Source of the DNA: Prochlorococcus sp. AG-311-J23
GTDB lineage: Bacteria; Cyanobacteriota; Cyanobacteriia; PCC-6307; Cyanobiaceae
Length of the DNA: 39,507 nt
Direction: 5' to 3'
NCBI GenBank assembly: GCA_003284375.1
Contig: QBVL01000015.1
Location: 1-39,507 of the forward strand
Under the pieces are notes generated by a model that made no database searches, was not told the origin of the DNA, and worked only from the letters and a program-made list of their open reading frames with translations. The position numbers were made by a program, and so were the translations under genes. Below, piece after piece: positions 1 to 8,958 of this stretch (positions are counted from its first letter, which is position 1; every line of letters begins with the position of its first letter).

Positions 1-1
1 G

Positions 2-503
2 AACATCACAACTAACAAATATTTATACAACTACCAATACGCAGGTATTATCGCTCGGGATATAGTAAATGCAAAAATTATTCACTGCTATAGAAATCCT
101 TTAGATAATATTCTTTCAATTTACCGAACACACTTTGCCAGAGGAAATGACTATTCCTCTTCCTTCGTTGATTGCGCAAGAGTTTATTTAGATCAAGAGG
201 AAATAATGAGTAAGTATAAAAAAAGATTTGGATCAATTATATACGACTTAAATTATGATTTATTAGTGAGTGATCCTAAGAATGAAATTAAATCTTTGAT
301 CTCTTGGTTAGGTTGGGAGTGGGACAATCAATATCTATCACCGCATCTGAATCCACGATCAGTGTCAACCGCCAAGCAGTGTTCAAGTTCGTTCCCCAAT
401 CAATTCAAAATCAATTGGTGGATGGAAGAACTATAAAGAGATGCTGAAACCTGCTATTGAAATCCTTACTCAAACGGATAAATATCAAGACATAATCTTC
501 TAA
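2..503 (+). pseudogene. Sulfotransferase C-terminus, left-truncated by window, frameshifted
   Basis: This reading frame is open from the first bases of the window, so the gene begins outside it. It encodes the end of a sulfotransferase-like protein, with the conserved stretches IIHCYRNPLDNILSIYRT and SLISWLGWEW that also occur in the intact paralog at 999-2651. The frame stops early at 434-436 after an out-of-frame tail. Near 370-373 the text reads accgccaag; removing one C restores the reading T-A-S-S-V-Q-V-R and lets the frame run on to the stop at 501-503, in register with the paralog. Everything downstream of the slip is identical to the paralog at DNA level, so the frameshift is recent or a sequencing error. 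I call it a pseudogene. A programmed shift is unlikely because there is no slippery heptamer. Confidence 0.72.
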
Positions 504-559
504 AACAAACTTATGAAAATGGGAAAAGTTTGAAGAACAACATCCCACGACCTTCTCAG
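185..559 (+). repeat. Direct repeat, copy 1 (sulfotransferase 3' end)
   Basis: Bases 185-369 match 2334-2518 exactly by eye, and bases 381-559 match 2529-2707 exactly. Between them is a non-matching block of 11 bases here against 10 bases in the other copy. Upstream (1-184) the two genes are clearly diverged apart from a 39-base patch around 94-132. The match ends about 55 bases past the stop codon, with weaker similarity near 628-670 and 2897-2943. Confidence 0.93.
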
Positions 560-998
560 GTATTTATCAGTTCTGGGTTCCTAATATTAATACCTAAATA
601 TTCTGAATATTCAGAGAACATCGTGGCAGTAATAATTCATTAATCTGATAGGGCAAAATTCCATACCACTTCCATACGAGTACCTTTTTTGAGGGGTTGT
701 TGTTTGTTTCTTATTTATGAGTCATTGGGATGGAAGTTCTGGGTATTTAGCCAGCTTGGGATTTCTAGAAGGGTGTATGAGTGGTTGAAAGTCATTGATA
801 AGTTCTGTTGAGAAAAAGACTTACGAAAGAAGATTCTCAAGGAGAAGCAAGCAGTCAAATCATTTGCACTGGAATTCTTGCAGGATGATTTAGGTCAATA
901 GATCTTTAAGGAACTTCAGGACACCAAGCAATTTCAAGTATCCGCTTTACTTAAGTAGTAAAATCTGAAGAAACACAAGAGAGAAAAGATAATAGAAG
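504..998. other. Intergenic spacer between sulfotransferase paralogs
   Basis: This spacer of 495 bases has no convincing gene. Its first 55 bases belong to the direct repeat. The stretch around 628-670 resembles 2897-2943 downstream of the second copy, so the duplicated unit includes flanking DNA. One plus-strand frame from about 662 to 901 has a single internal stop and protein-like composition, but is too short to assert a gene remnant. Confidence 0.5.
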
Positions 999-2651
999 AT
1001 GGATAGTTCTAGTAAAGAAAGAGGAGAAAAGAAGAAAGGCACTGAAGTAAAAATATTTACAGTTCCAATCGCTTTAGGAGAAAAAAAAGAAAATATTATT
1101 ATTAAGACTAATGCTCCTTCTAAACCTTCTAAAGAACAAATAATCAATCAAGCATTTAAGTTTCATTCACAAGGAAATATTTCAGAAGCAATAAAATATT
1201 ATCAATATTTTATTGATCAAGGATTCAAAGATTACCGAGTTTTTTCTAATTATGGAGTGATTTTGCAAAACCTTGGCAAGTTAAAAGAAGCAGAAATCTC
1301 ATACCGCAAAGCAATTGAACTTAATCCTGATTATGCAGAAGCGCATTACAATCTGGGAAATATATTGAGGCATCTTGGACAATTCCAAGACGCAGAATTA
1401 TCTATTCGCAAAGCAATTGAAATCAAACCTAATTGTGCAGAGGGGCATTTAAATCTGGGCGGCATATTAAAATATTATGGTAACCATCAAGAAGCAGAAT
1501 TATCTATTCGCAAAGCAATTGAAATCAAACCTAATTACGCAGAGGCGCATAACAATCTTGGAAATATTTTGAAATATCTTGGTAAATTAGAAAAAGCAGA
1601 ATTATCCTTTCTTAAAGCAATTGAAATCAATCCTAATTATGCAAAAGCATTATTTTCAATATCTACTCTTAAATATTCGAGTGATAATAAGATATGGAGA
1701 AATAAACTCTTTTCAAAAAGCATATTAAACAGTAAATCCATAGAAGATAAAATTCATATTTTCTATGCCAGAGCAAATGTTCTTCATAAAGAAAGAAATT
1801 TCAAAGAAAGTTCCAAATACCTTAAAATAGCAAATGATTATAAACTCAATAATAACCCATGTAAACTTCATCTTATATTAAATAAAACACAAGATTTACT
1901 GATTGAATCTGAAAAAAATGGAATTAATAATAAAAAAGATATAGAATCTTGCGAAAATATTTTTATTGTAGGTATGCATAGAAGTGGCTCTACTTTAGTA
2001 GAGTCAATCATTAGTATGAATAAGGACATTTGTCATTTGAAAGATGTTAATATATTCGAGCAATGTTTTATAGAAAGTAAGAAAATTGATCAAAAATTAA
2101 ATCTCGCTGAATTATATTCAAGGAAAGTTGATTATCTAAGAAAAGAATGCAAAATTGTAACCAACAAATATACATATAATTATCAATTCTCCGGTATTAT
2201 CGCAAATCAAATACCTAATGCCAAAATCATTCACTGTTTTAGAAATCCTTTAGATAATATTCTTTCAATTTACCGAACAAGTTTTAATACAGGACAAGAA
2301 TATTTCTCCTCCTTGATTGACTGCGCTAGGGTCTATTTAGATCAAGAGGAAATAATGAGTAAGTATAAAAAAAGATTTGGATCAATTATATACGACTTAA
2401 ATTATGATTTATTAGTGAGTGATCCTAAGAATGAAATTAAATCTTTGATCTCTTGGTTAGGTTGGGAGTGGGACAATCAATATCTATCACCGCATCTGAA
2501 TCCACGATCAGTGTCAACAGAAGCAAATGTTCAAGTTCGTTCCCCAATCAATTCAAAATCAATTGGTGGATGGAAGAACTATAAAGAGATGCTGAAACCT
2601 GCTATTGAAATCCTTACTCAAACGGATAAATATCAAGACATAATCTTCTAA
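999..2651 (+). CDS. TPR-repeat sulfotransferase family protein
   Basis: This 550-residue protein has two parts. Residues about 45-225 are tetratricopeptide repeats, seen as repeated units of the type NLGNILKYLGKLEKAELS followed by KAIEINPNYAKA with a 34-residue period. Residues about 320-550 are a sulfotransferase-like domain, with the PAPS-binding P-loop-like motif IVGMHRSGSTLVES near residue 325 and the second conserved motif IIHCFRNPLDNILSIYR near residue 410. Such fusions are common in Prochlorococcus and in surface-polysaccharide clusters, and are presumed to transfer sulfate from PAPS to a glycan or protein; the acceptor is unknown. The ATG at 999 follows a purine-rich stretch. It is the intact member of a tandem pair. 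Confidence 0.85.
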   Translation: MDSSSKERGEKKKGTEVKIFTVPIALGEKKENIIIKTNAPSKPSKEQIINQAFKFHSQGNISEAIKYYQYFIDQGFKDYRVFSNYGVILQNLGKLKEAEISYRKAIELNPDYAEAHYNLGNILRHLGQFQDAELSIRKAIEIKPNCAEGHLNLGGILKYYGNHQEAELSIRKAIEIKPNYAEAHNNLGNILKYLGKLEKAELSFLKAIEINPNYAKALFSISTLKYSSDNKIWRNKLFSKSILNSKSIEDKIHIFYARANVLHKERNFKESSKYLKIANDYKLNNNPCKLHLILNKTQDLLIESEKNGINNKKDIESCENIFIVGMHRSGSTLVESIISMNKDICHLKDVNIFEQCFIESKKIDQKLNLAELYSRKVDYLRKECKIVTNKYTYNYQFSGIIANQIPNAKIIHCFRNPLDNILSIYRTSFNTGQEYFSSLIDCARVYLDQEEIMSKYKKRFGSIIYDLNYDLLVSDPKNEIKSLISWLGWEWDNQYLSPHLNPRSVSTEANVQVRSPINSKSIGGWKNYKEMLKPAIEILTQTDKYQDIIF

Positions 2652-2707
2652 AACAAACTTATGAAAATGGGAAAAGTTTGAAGAACAACATCCCACGACC
2701 TTCTCAG
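2334..2707 (+). repeat. Direct repeat, copy 2 (sulfotransferase 3' end)
   Basis: This is the partner of 185-559, and lies inside and just past the end of the intact gene. Identity is complete except for the block 2519-2528, which encodes T-E-A-N in this copy where the left copy would encode T-A-S-S if its frame were restored. The sharp boundaries inside otherwise diverged paralogs suggest gene conversion rather than one simple duplication. Confidence 0.92.
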
Positions 2708-3019
2708 TTATTTATCAGTTCTGGGTTTCTAAAATAACTATCTGAATTCCCTTGATTCTAAGAAAACATCTAGGTTTTGAGGTTTGTTTGGAAAATAAAC
2801 AATTCATGTGGTTATTGGGGATCTATCATCTGAAACTACTTTTTTATATTTCTACCGACTTTTTTGCTATTCCTTGGATTGGAATTATTGACAGCAATAA
2901 TTCATTTCTCTGATAGGGCAACTTCCATAGCACTTCCATACCGTTTTTATAGATACTCGTTTTGTGCCTTATTGAACTTGAAACCCTTGAAAAGCATGTA
3001 ATAAGGTGCTTTTGCTATT
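2652..3019. other. Intergenic spacer without a gene
   Basis: I see no supported gene here. The first 55 bases are the tail of the direct repeat, and 2897-2943 resembles the sequence downstream of the left copy. A short element, aaggtgcttttgc, at 3003-3015 can pair with the left arm of the tRNA-Phe terminator just downstream. Confidence 0.5.
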
Positions 3020-3042
3020 AAAAAAGCACCTATAAGGTGCTT
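3020..3042 (-). terminator. Terminator after tRNA-Phe
   Basis: Read on the minus strand, an 8-bp stem (AAGCACCT with AGGTGCTT, loop of 3) is followed by a run of six T. It sits 8 bases past the 3' end of the tRNA, as expected for its rho-independent terminator. The left arm could instead pair with 3003-3013, giving an alternative hairpin on the plus strand. Confidence 0.75.
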
Positions 3043-3050
3043 AATAATGG

Positions 3051-3123
3051 TGCCAGGACCCAGATTTGAACTGGGGACACGGCGATTTTCAGTCGCCTGC
3101 TCTACCAACTGAGCTATCCCGGC
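3051..3123 (-). tRNA. tRNA-Phe (GAA)
   Basis: The minus strand gives a complete 73-base cloverleaf. The acceptor GCCGGGA pairs with TCCTGGC (one G-T pair), the D arm is AGCTC..GAGC, the anticodon loop is CTGAAAA with anticodon GAA, and the T arm carries GTTCAAATC. No CCA is encoded. The discriminator base is A. Confidence 0.96.
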
Positions 3124-3266
3124 TTTCGACCCTAATAATCTACCAATTCGTAAGTACCTTATTGAAAAATAAATTGAAATCTCCTTATTTTTCTTTTGTC
3201 CAATTGCAAAAGCAATTTGAAAATCATGAGAACTCTATCTTCCTCCTGATTATGTTGGAGTAAATT

Positions 3267-3536
3267 TCATAAGCTAGGAATAGCTTTAATCATCCGAACC
3301 AGTGTTTTATGTGCATCTGAACAGTCTTGAAGAATATGATCAAATTTTATTTCTAATGTCTGTTCATCAATTTTAAGCTCAATAGCTTCTTGAGATAGGC
3401 TTATCATTTTTGCTGATTTAAAAGTTTTAATTTTTCCATAATATTTTGCATATGCCTTTATTGCATCCTCATGGTCTTTGTTCATATGATTACATATTCT
3501 TGTACTTGACTCTTGGTTGATAGGTTCGGAGTTCAT
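3267..3536 (-). CDS. DUF2470 domain protein
   Basis: This 89-residue protein contains ICNHMNKDHEDAIKAYAKYY near its start, the hallmark of the DUF2470 family. In larger proteins that domain sits at the C-terminal end of haem-utilisation or pyridoxamine-oxidase-like enzymes; stand-alone versions are common in cyanobacteria and have no proven role. The histidine pair in HMNKDH is intact. There is no signal peptide or membrane segment, so it is probably soluble. It stands alone, with about 95 bases between it and the kinase gene upstream on the same strand. Confidence 0.85.
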   Translation of the reverse strand: MNSEPINQESSTRICNHMNKDHEDAIKAYAKYYGKIKTFKSAKMISLSQEAIELKIDEQTLEIKFDHILQDCSDAHKTLVRMIKAIPSL

Positions 3537-3632
3537 GAGAATCTTTTGTTATTGAATTTAAAAATTAATTAATAAGTTAGGTAGATTTAAAGAATCTAGA
3601 TTAAAAATTTTATAAAGAATGTAATCCTTGAT

Positions 3633-4868
3633 TCATAATAATCCCTGCAAAGCAATACTTGCTACTCCTGCCGCGGGGGGTCTGTTGCAAATTTTTATTG
3701 GTATGCCAATTTCTCTTTCTCTTATTTTTTTCCAAGTAATATTCTTTGATCCACCTCCAATAGTAATTATTTGCCGAGGTAAATCAGCTCCTAATTCATT
3801 TAGTTTTTGCCAGCCTCTTGCTTCTATTTTCGCCAATCCTTCAAATAATGCATGAAGATAAAGAGAATCACTGACTGGTCTTGGCTCTAGTTTAGGTTTT
3901 AGATTGGGATCATCTATTGGAAATCTTTCTCCTCGACTTGATAATGGAAGAAGGTTTAATCCGGATGATTTATTAGGATTTATTTGTTTGCTTAATTCTT
4001 CAATATATTCAAGATTAAAGAAATCTAGTAGTATCGCAGCCCCTGTATTAGATGCTCCACCACATATCCAATTCCCTAACAATTTATGATTTGAAATGCC
4101 TTTCCCCTCAAAGGGCTTATCGACAAACTTCTTAATTACTATTGTGCTGCCAAGGATTGTTATCCCATCATTTTTATTAGGAAAAGTGGCTAAAACCCCA
4201 GCATTAGAATCTGTAGTTCCTGCTATCACTTGAAGATTTTTTGGTAAGTTTAATTCATTTGCTTTTTTAGAACATAAATTCCCCATTCTTTGCCCTGAAG
4301 GAATTATTTTCGGAAGACATTTTAACCATTTTAAATTTTGAAAATTTTCTGGCCATGAACTATTTGATATGTCCCAACCCATCCTAATATTGTTACCTTC
4401 TTCCCCATACTCCCAATTATTTATAAGCCATCCACTAATCCAATCTGCTTGATGCCTTAAAATTATCTCATTGCCATACAAGGCTATAAGTCTTAGTGCT
4501 CTCCCAACACTTCCACTTATGCTTGATCCTGCACATTCTTTGGTAAATAGCTTTTCTATTTCGTATTTATATTCCGAAAAGGATAAGAAATAAGGGAGTG
4601 CTTTACCAAAAGGCTCTCCATCTCTATTGCATGCCAATAATGTTCCAGATGTTCCATCTACTGAACAAGAAACTAATTTTTCTTTAAGACCTTTTGGAAT
4701 TGCTTGTATTAAAGTTTTTAGGCTATTTATCCAGTCTTCAGGTATTTCAAGACCTTTAGAGTATGTTTTTGATGATGTAAATAATATTTTTTTGTTAGCA
4801 TTAACGATTGCAATTCTTACTCCTGATGTACCAAGATCTATACCTAGTACAAGATAATTATTTAACAT
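3633..4868 (-). CDS. FGGY-family carbohydrate kinase (D-ribulokinase/xylulokinase-like)
   Basis: This 411-residue protein has the FGGY kinase layout. An N-terminal phosphate-1 loop (GIDLGTSGVRIAIV, residues about 9-22) is followed by a SVDGTSGTLL motif near 69-78, AGTTDSNAGVLATF in the middle, and a C-terminal adenosine motif (TIGGGSKNITWKKI, then RPPAAGVASIAL). The family phosphorylates sugars with ATP. Cyanobacterial members of this short type have been assigned as D-ribulose or xylulose kinases, but the substrate cannot be read from the sequence. It lies 20 bases downstream of metK on the same strand and may be cotranscribed with it. Confidence 0.85.
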   Translation of the reverse strand: MLNNYLVLGIDLGTSGVRIAIVNANKKILFTSSKTYSKGLEIPEDWINSLKTLIQAIPKGLKEKLVSCSVDGTSGTLLACNRDGEPFGKALPYFLSFSEYKYEIEKLFTKECAGSSISGSVGRALRLIALYGNEIILRHQADWISGWLINNWEYGEEGNNIRMGWDISNSSWPENFQNLKWLKCLPKIIPSGQRMGNLCSKKANELNLPKNLQVIAGTTDSNAGVLATFPNKNDGITILGSTIVIKKFVDKPFEGKGISNHKLLGNWICGGASNTGAAILLDFFNLEYIEELSKQINPNKSSGLNLLPLSSRGERFPIDDPNLKPKLEPRPVSDSLYLHALFEGLAKIEARGWQKLNELGADLPRQIITIGGGSKNITWKKIREREIGIPIKICNRPPAAGVASIALQGLL

Positions 4869-4888
4869 TTTTTATGATTTAATTCTTT

Positions 4889-6118
4889 TTATTTGAGCAA
4901 ACTTAGTTCTTTTGCTTTTTGAGATACGTCCTCCCATGGGAGAAGAATATCCGTTCTGCCAAAATGACCATAGGCAGCAGTATCTCTATAAAAACGACCA
5001 CCTCTAATATTTGGTAGGTTTTGAAGATCGAATGCTTTGATGATTGCGCCTGGTCTTAGATCGAATTGATCTTGTACAAGTTGTGTTAGTTCAGAGTCTG
5101 AAACCTTTCCTGTCCCAAATGAATCCACAAGTATCGATATAGGTTTTGCTACTCCTATTGCATAACTTAATTGAACTTCAACTTTTTTTGCCAAATTTGC
5201 TGCAACTAATGCCTTCGCAACAAATCGTGCTGCATAAGCTGCAGATCTATCAACCTTAGTAGGGTCTTTCCCTGAGAAAGCACCTCCTCCATGCCGAGCA
5301 TATCCACCATAGGTATCAACAATTATTTTTCTTCCAGTTAAACCTGCGTCGCCTTGAGGACCTCCAATAACAAATTTCCCGGTTGGATTCACAAGGAAGC
5401 GAGTTGATTCTTTAACAGGTTTCAGAGACAGGTCTTCGGTGGCCGGCTCAACAACAAATTTCCATAGGTCTTTAGCAATTCTTTTTTGGATTTCCTCTTC
5501 AAGAGTTATTCCATCGACCTCTGCTTTGTGCTGAGTAGAAATCAAGATTGTGTCTATGGAGCATGGCACTCCGTTTTGGTAGGACACACTCACTTGGGTT
5601 TTGCCATCAGGTAAAAGATAATCGATTAATTTTTGGTGCCTTACTAATGCCAACCGTCGTGCTAATCGATGAGCGAGACTTATTGGCAATGGCATAAGTT
5701 CAGGAGTCTCATCACAAGCAAATCCAAACATGATTCCCTGATCACCAGCCCCAACTTGATCGAGCGGATCTGTTGAATGGTCTTCAGCTTCATTAACACC
5801 TTGAGCGATATCTGAAGACTGTTGGTCAAGTGCGACTAGAACCGCGCAACTATTAGCATCAAATCCACCATCACTAGCACTTTTATAGCCAATGCTTTTG
5901 ATGACTTCTCTTACAAGCTTGTTGAAATCCACCTCTGCTTTTGAAGTTATTTCTCCAGTTATTAAACATAAGCCAGTATTAACAACTGCTTCACATGCGA
6001 CTCTGCTTGTTGGGTCAGCATTTAGGCATGCATCTAAAACTGCGTCACTCACTTGATCACAGATTTTGTCTGGATGCCCTTCAGTGACAGATTCAGATGT
6101 GAAAACGTATCTACTCAT
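4889..6118 (-). CDS. metK: S-adenosylmethionine synthetase
   Basis: This 409-residue enzyme makes S-adenosylmethionine from methionine and ATP in the cytoplasm. Signatures are intact: [20 protein letters not shown] at the N-terminus (ATP/methionine site), [15 protein letters not shown] (family signature 1), and [19 protein letters not shown] (signature 2, phosphate-binding). Length matches bacterial MetK with the usual cyanobacterial C-terminal extension. I see no SAM-responsive riboswitch in the 23 bases before the start. It is the third gene of a leftward run with rpsA and a HAD phosphatase, a layout typical of marine picocyanobacteria. Confidence 0.97.
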   Translation of the reverse strand: MSRYVFTSESVTEGHPDKICDQVSDAVLDACLNADPTSRVACEAVVNTGLCLITGEITSKAEVDFNKLVREVIKSIGYKSASDGGFDANSCAVLVALDQQSSDIAQGVNEAEDHSTDPLDQVGAGDQGIMFGFACDETPELMPLPISLAHRLARRLALVRHQKLIDYLLPDGKTQVSVSYQNGVPCSIDTILISTQHKAEVDGITLEEEIQKRIAKDLWKFVVEPATEDLSLKPVKESTRFLVNPTGKFVIGGPQGDAGLTGRKIIVDTYGGYARHGGGAFSGKDPTKVDRSAAYAARFVAKALVAANLAKKVEVQLSYAIGVAKPISILVDSFGTGKVSDSELTQLVQDQFDLRPGAIIKAFDLQNLPNIRGGRFYRDTAAYGHFGRTDILLPWEDVSQKAKELSLLK

Positions 6119-6141
6119 TTGAAATATTAATATTCAATATT

Positions 6142-6930
6142 TTAGTGGCTTGAATGAATTTTTAATTCATTCAATTTTTCTATAAGAAATCTATTTTCAG
6201 TCAGAGCTGGGGGGGTTTGCCAACCACCATTAAAGCCAACTACTATTGTTATACCAGCTTCTTTGGCCATTCTTAAATCAGTATCTGCATCTGAAATAAG
6301 AGCACAATCTGAAGGATTCAAACTCATTTTTTTGCAAAGTTCTATAACTGCTTCTGGATTGGGTTTAGTCGGTTTATTCTCAGCACTCCAAGAATAATCA
6401 AATATACCTTCCAATTTATTCTTGCGAATAAATTCTTCAATCCCTCCTTGTGAATCATTTGTCATTAATGCAATAGATACTCCTTTCTTTTTTAGAGAAA
6501 CCAATAAATCTAAAGCTCCTGGAATTAGAGCTCTATGCTTGTGCTTATTACCTTTTTTATTAGAAAGGTAAATGTCTACTTCATCGAAGATTTCTTTACT
6601 GATTGAAAGTGATTGAAACCAATCGAAACCAAATAGAGTAAATATTGTCGCAGTAGATATAATATTTTGCTCTCTAGAAGCTATAGCTAAGCATGCATTA
6701 GCTGAAAGACAATTTTTTTTTAATCCATAAACAGAAATAAGTAATTTCTTTAATAACCAAATTTTAATATTGTTTAGCTTTGATTTTTGGAATTTATCCT
6801 CAAAAAAATTAATCCTAGTTTTAGCTAGTTCTAACAAGCATTCTTCACTATTTGATAAGGTTCCATCCTTATCAAATATTACTGCCTTAATAGAACCAGC
6901 AGAGCTATTTTTTATTAATAGTTCTGCCAT
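6142..6930 (-). CDS. HAD-superfamily hydrolase (phosphoglycolate-phosphatase-like)
   Basis: This 262-residue protein has the four HAD motifs. Motif I is AVIFDKDGTLSNSEE (nucleophile and acid aspartates, residues about 17-31). Motif II is the threonine in ALMTNDS. Motif III is the lysine in ENKPTKPNPEA, and motif IV is ALISDADTDLRMAKEAG. A helical cap between motifs I and II makes it subtype C1, like phosphoglycolate phosphatases and related sugar phosphatases. The substrate is not determined. It lies 18 bases after rpsA and 23 bases before metK on the same strand, so it is probably in the same operon. Confidence 0.85.
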   Translation of the reverse strand: MAELLIKNSSAGSIKAVIFDKDGTLSNSEECLLELAKTRINFFEDKFQKSKLNNIKIWLLKKLLISVYGLKKNCLSANACLAIASREQNIISTATIFTLFGFDWFQSLSISKEIFDEVDIYLSNKKGNKHKHRALIPGALDLLVSLKKKGVSIALMTNDSQGGIEEFIRKNKLEGIFDYSWSAENKPTKPNPEAVIELCKKMSLNPSDCALISDADTDLRMAKEAGITIVVGFNGGWQTPPALTENRFLIEKLNELKIHSSH

Positions 6931-6948
6931 TTCAATAAATGTAAATAA

Positions 6949-8058
6949 TTAAATAGTCATCACTGCAATAGGATCTTCTCCTTCTTCTGCTTGCTCAAGA
7001 AGCATTTGTTTGTATCTTGCTGCCATCTCTTCAGCCTTATCAAAAACTTTTTGAGGGTCAGTCAGCATGTCTCCAGGTTCTGGCTCAAGCGCCTTTGTCG
7101 ATAGAGAAATTCTTCCTCTTTCAGCGTCTAGATCGATAATCATGACCTTCATTTGATCATTGACGTTTAATACAGAGTGAGGGGTCTCGATATGCTCATG
7201 GCTTATTTCAGAGATGTGAAGAAGTCCACTGACTCCTCCAATGTCTATAAATGCCCCGTAAGGTTTAATTCCTCTGACTGCTCCAACAACAACTTCTCCC
7301 ACTTCAAGGCGATTCATTTTTCTTTCAACTAAAGCCCGGCGATGACTTAAAACAAGCCTATTCCTCTCTTCATCAACCTCTAGGAATTTCAATGGTAAGA
7401 AATCAGCAACTAGTTCTTCTTTAGCCTTTCTAGTGCTTATGTGTGATCCAGGAATAAAGCCTCTAAGGCCTTCAACTCGAACAAGTGCACCGCCTCTGTT
7501 TGTGGCGAAAACCTCAGAGTAAATTGTGGCATCTTCTTTTTGTAATTGTCTAACTCTTTCCCAAGCTCGTTGATATTCAATTCTCCTAATTGATAAAGAT
7601 AATTGACCATCCTCATTTTCCTCCGTCATTATAAAAAATTCTCTGATTTCCGAAGGCTGTAAAACATCACTTAGACCCTCGACTCTATTTATTGAGACCT
7701 CTTGCATCGGCATGAAAGCAGCTGTTTTGGCTCCAATATCAATCATTGCTCCTTTCGATTCAAGAGCAAAAACTGTTCCATTGACTATGTCACCCGGCTT
7801 AAAATTGTAGTCATATTTGCTTAGTAAAGATGCGAATTCATCAATTGTGAAGCCTGCACTTTCAAGATCACTCTTATTGATTCTGCTTGAAGAGTCATCA
7901 GCAGCAGGAATGTTTTTTGGGATATCGTCTTCTTTTAATTCATTAATTGACTTTTCTTCAACCTCTGCAATTGTTGAATTTGAGATGTTTTCTTCAGGTA
8001 TTGATGTTTCTTTTTCAGGGGTTTTTTCTTGAATTTTGCTCGCTGAATTTTCAGTCAT
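6949..8058 (-). CDS. rpsA: 30S ribosomal protein S1
   Basis: This 369-residue protein has an acidic, low-complexity N-terminal extension of about 75 residues, followed by three S1 RNA-binding repeats. These start at about residues 90 (FKPGDIVNGTVFALESKGAM), 175 (the VFATNRGGALVRVEGLRGF region) and 250 (LEVGEVVVGAVRGIKPYGAF). Three repeats is the cyanobacterial/plastid S1 form, shorter than the six of E. coli. It binds mRNA at the small subunit. It begins the leftward run to the HAD gene and metK; nrdR lies 103 bases upstream in the same direction. Confidence 0.95.
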   Translation of the reverse strand: MTENSASKIQEKTPEKETSIPEENISNSTIAEVEEKSINELKEDDIPKNIPAADDSSSRINKSDLESAGFTIDEFASLLSKYDYNFKPGDIVNGTVFALESKGAMIDIGAKTAAFMPMQEVSINRVEGLSDVLQPSEIREFFIMTEENEDGQLSLSIRRIEYQRAWERVRQLQKEDATIYSEVFATNRGGALVRVEGLRGFIPGSHISTRKAKEELVADFLPLKFLEVDEERNRLVLSHRRALVERKMNRLEVGEVVVGAVRGIKPYGAFIDIGGVSGLLHISEISHEHIETPHSVLNVNDQMKVMIIDLDAERGRISLSTKALEPEPGDMLTDPQKVFDKAEEMAARYKQMLLEQAEEGEDPIAVMTI

Positions 8059-8161
8059 GCTTGAATGGCGGTCTGCCTTTTTAGAACAGTTCGATAGAAA
8101 TACAAAATGGCCCGCCGACCAAATTGAAATTAAATTCTACTTTATAGATAGGTCTTTCTAG

Positions 8162-8641
8162 TTAAATAACTGTTGCCAATTGTTCTTTTTTTATTGGTTT
8201 TAGTGCTTCAAGGGTTTTCATAAAATCATTGATTCCATTAAATTGTCTATAAACAGAGGCAAATCTGATGTAAGCAACTTCATTAATATCTTTTAAATGT
8301 GTCAGAACCATTTCTCCGATCTCAATTGATTTGATTTCTTTGCAAACTCCTTGATGGAGTACTAGTTCTATTTCGTCAACAATAAATTCAATTTTAGATC
8401 CATGTATCAGTGTTTTTTCACATGCTCTGTTTAAGCCATTAATTACTTTACTGCGATTAAACAATTCTTTTGCTCCGCTTCTTTTTAAAACAGTAATTGG
8501 TGTTGTTTCTACTCTTTCATAAGTAGTAAATCGGAAGTCGCAATTTAAGCACTCCCTTCTTCTTCTTACGCTTTTTCCAGAATCAGCCGAACGGGATTCA
8601 AGAACTCGACTGTCTGTGTTTTGACAAGATGGGCACTGCAT
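8162..8641 (-). CDS. nrdR: Transcriptional repressor NrdR
   Basis: This 159-residue regulator has a zinc ribbon at its N-terminus ([11 protein letters not shown] near residue 3 and [13 protein letters not shown] near residue 31) and an ATP-cone domain in the rest. The family senses ATP and dATP and represses ribonucleotide reductase genes by binding NrdR boxes. No ribonucleotide reductase gene is in this window, so its targets are elsewhere. It is encoded upstream of rpsA on the same strand. Confidence 0.96.
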   Translation of the reverse strand: MQCPSCQNTDSRVLESRSADSGKSVRRRRECLNCDFRFTTYERVETTPITVLKRSGAKELFNRSKVINGLNRACEKTLIHGSKIEFIVDEIELVLHQGVCKEIKSIEIGEMVLTHLKDINEVAYIRFASVYRQFNGINDFMKTLEALKPIKKEQLATVI

Positions 8642-8787
8642 GCCGCCCTTTTCAACGATCTATCTAACTTTAAACATTTATTTGGCTTCTGAGAAGGGGT
8701 AGATTAAATAAAACTACTTTTTATTTAAAATATTTTTTAATTGTATTGAAGATTAAAATTATTAAATTGTTAATTTCAAGTCCAAAT

Positions 8788-8817
8788 AAAAAAGCCCTGA
8801 AAGTTCAGGGCTTTTTT
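8788..8817 (-). terminator. Bidirectional terminator after psbT
   Basis: A strong hairpin, AAAAAGCCCTGA paired with TCAGGGCTTTTT around a 4-base loop, has A-runs on one side and T-runs on the other, so it can work in either direction. It starts 10 bases past the psbT stop and is the likely end of the psbB-psbT transcript. Confidence 0.85.
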
Positions 8818-8826
8818 ATTTTTATT

Positions 8827-8922
8827 TTACTTGTCGTATTTCGGAGGATCACGAAATGCGACAGCAAAGAAGAGCGTTACAAGTGCCAAAGTAAGAATTA
8901 GCACGTAGGAGAAAGCTTCCAT
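8827..8922 (-). CDS. psbT: Photosystem II protein T
   Basis: This 31-residue protein begins [18 protein letters not shown] and ends RDPPKYDK. It has one membrane helix and matches the standard length and pattern of PsbT, a small photosystem II subunit at the dimer interface near the acceptor side. It is encoded 36 bases downstream of psbB, the normal partner gene, and is followed by a strong terminator. The frame was found by reading the minus strand. Confidence 0.95.
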
Positions 8923-8958
8923 CTAAGTTCTCGGTATAAGGGGGTAAAGAATCCTGAT

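Noticed and set aside
662-901. Plus-strand frame of about 80 codons with one stop, ending FALEFLQDDLGQ
   Set aside because: A run this short with a single stop is quite likely by chance in six AT-rich frames, and no family or start codon supports it.
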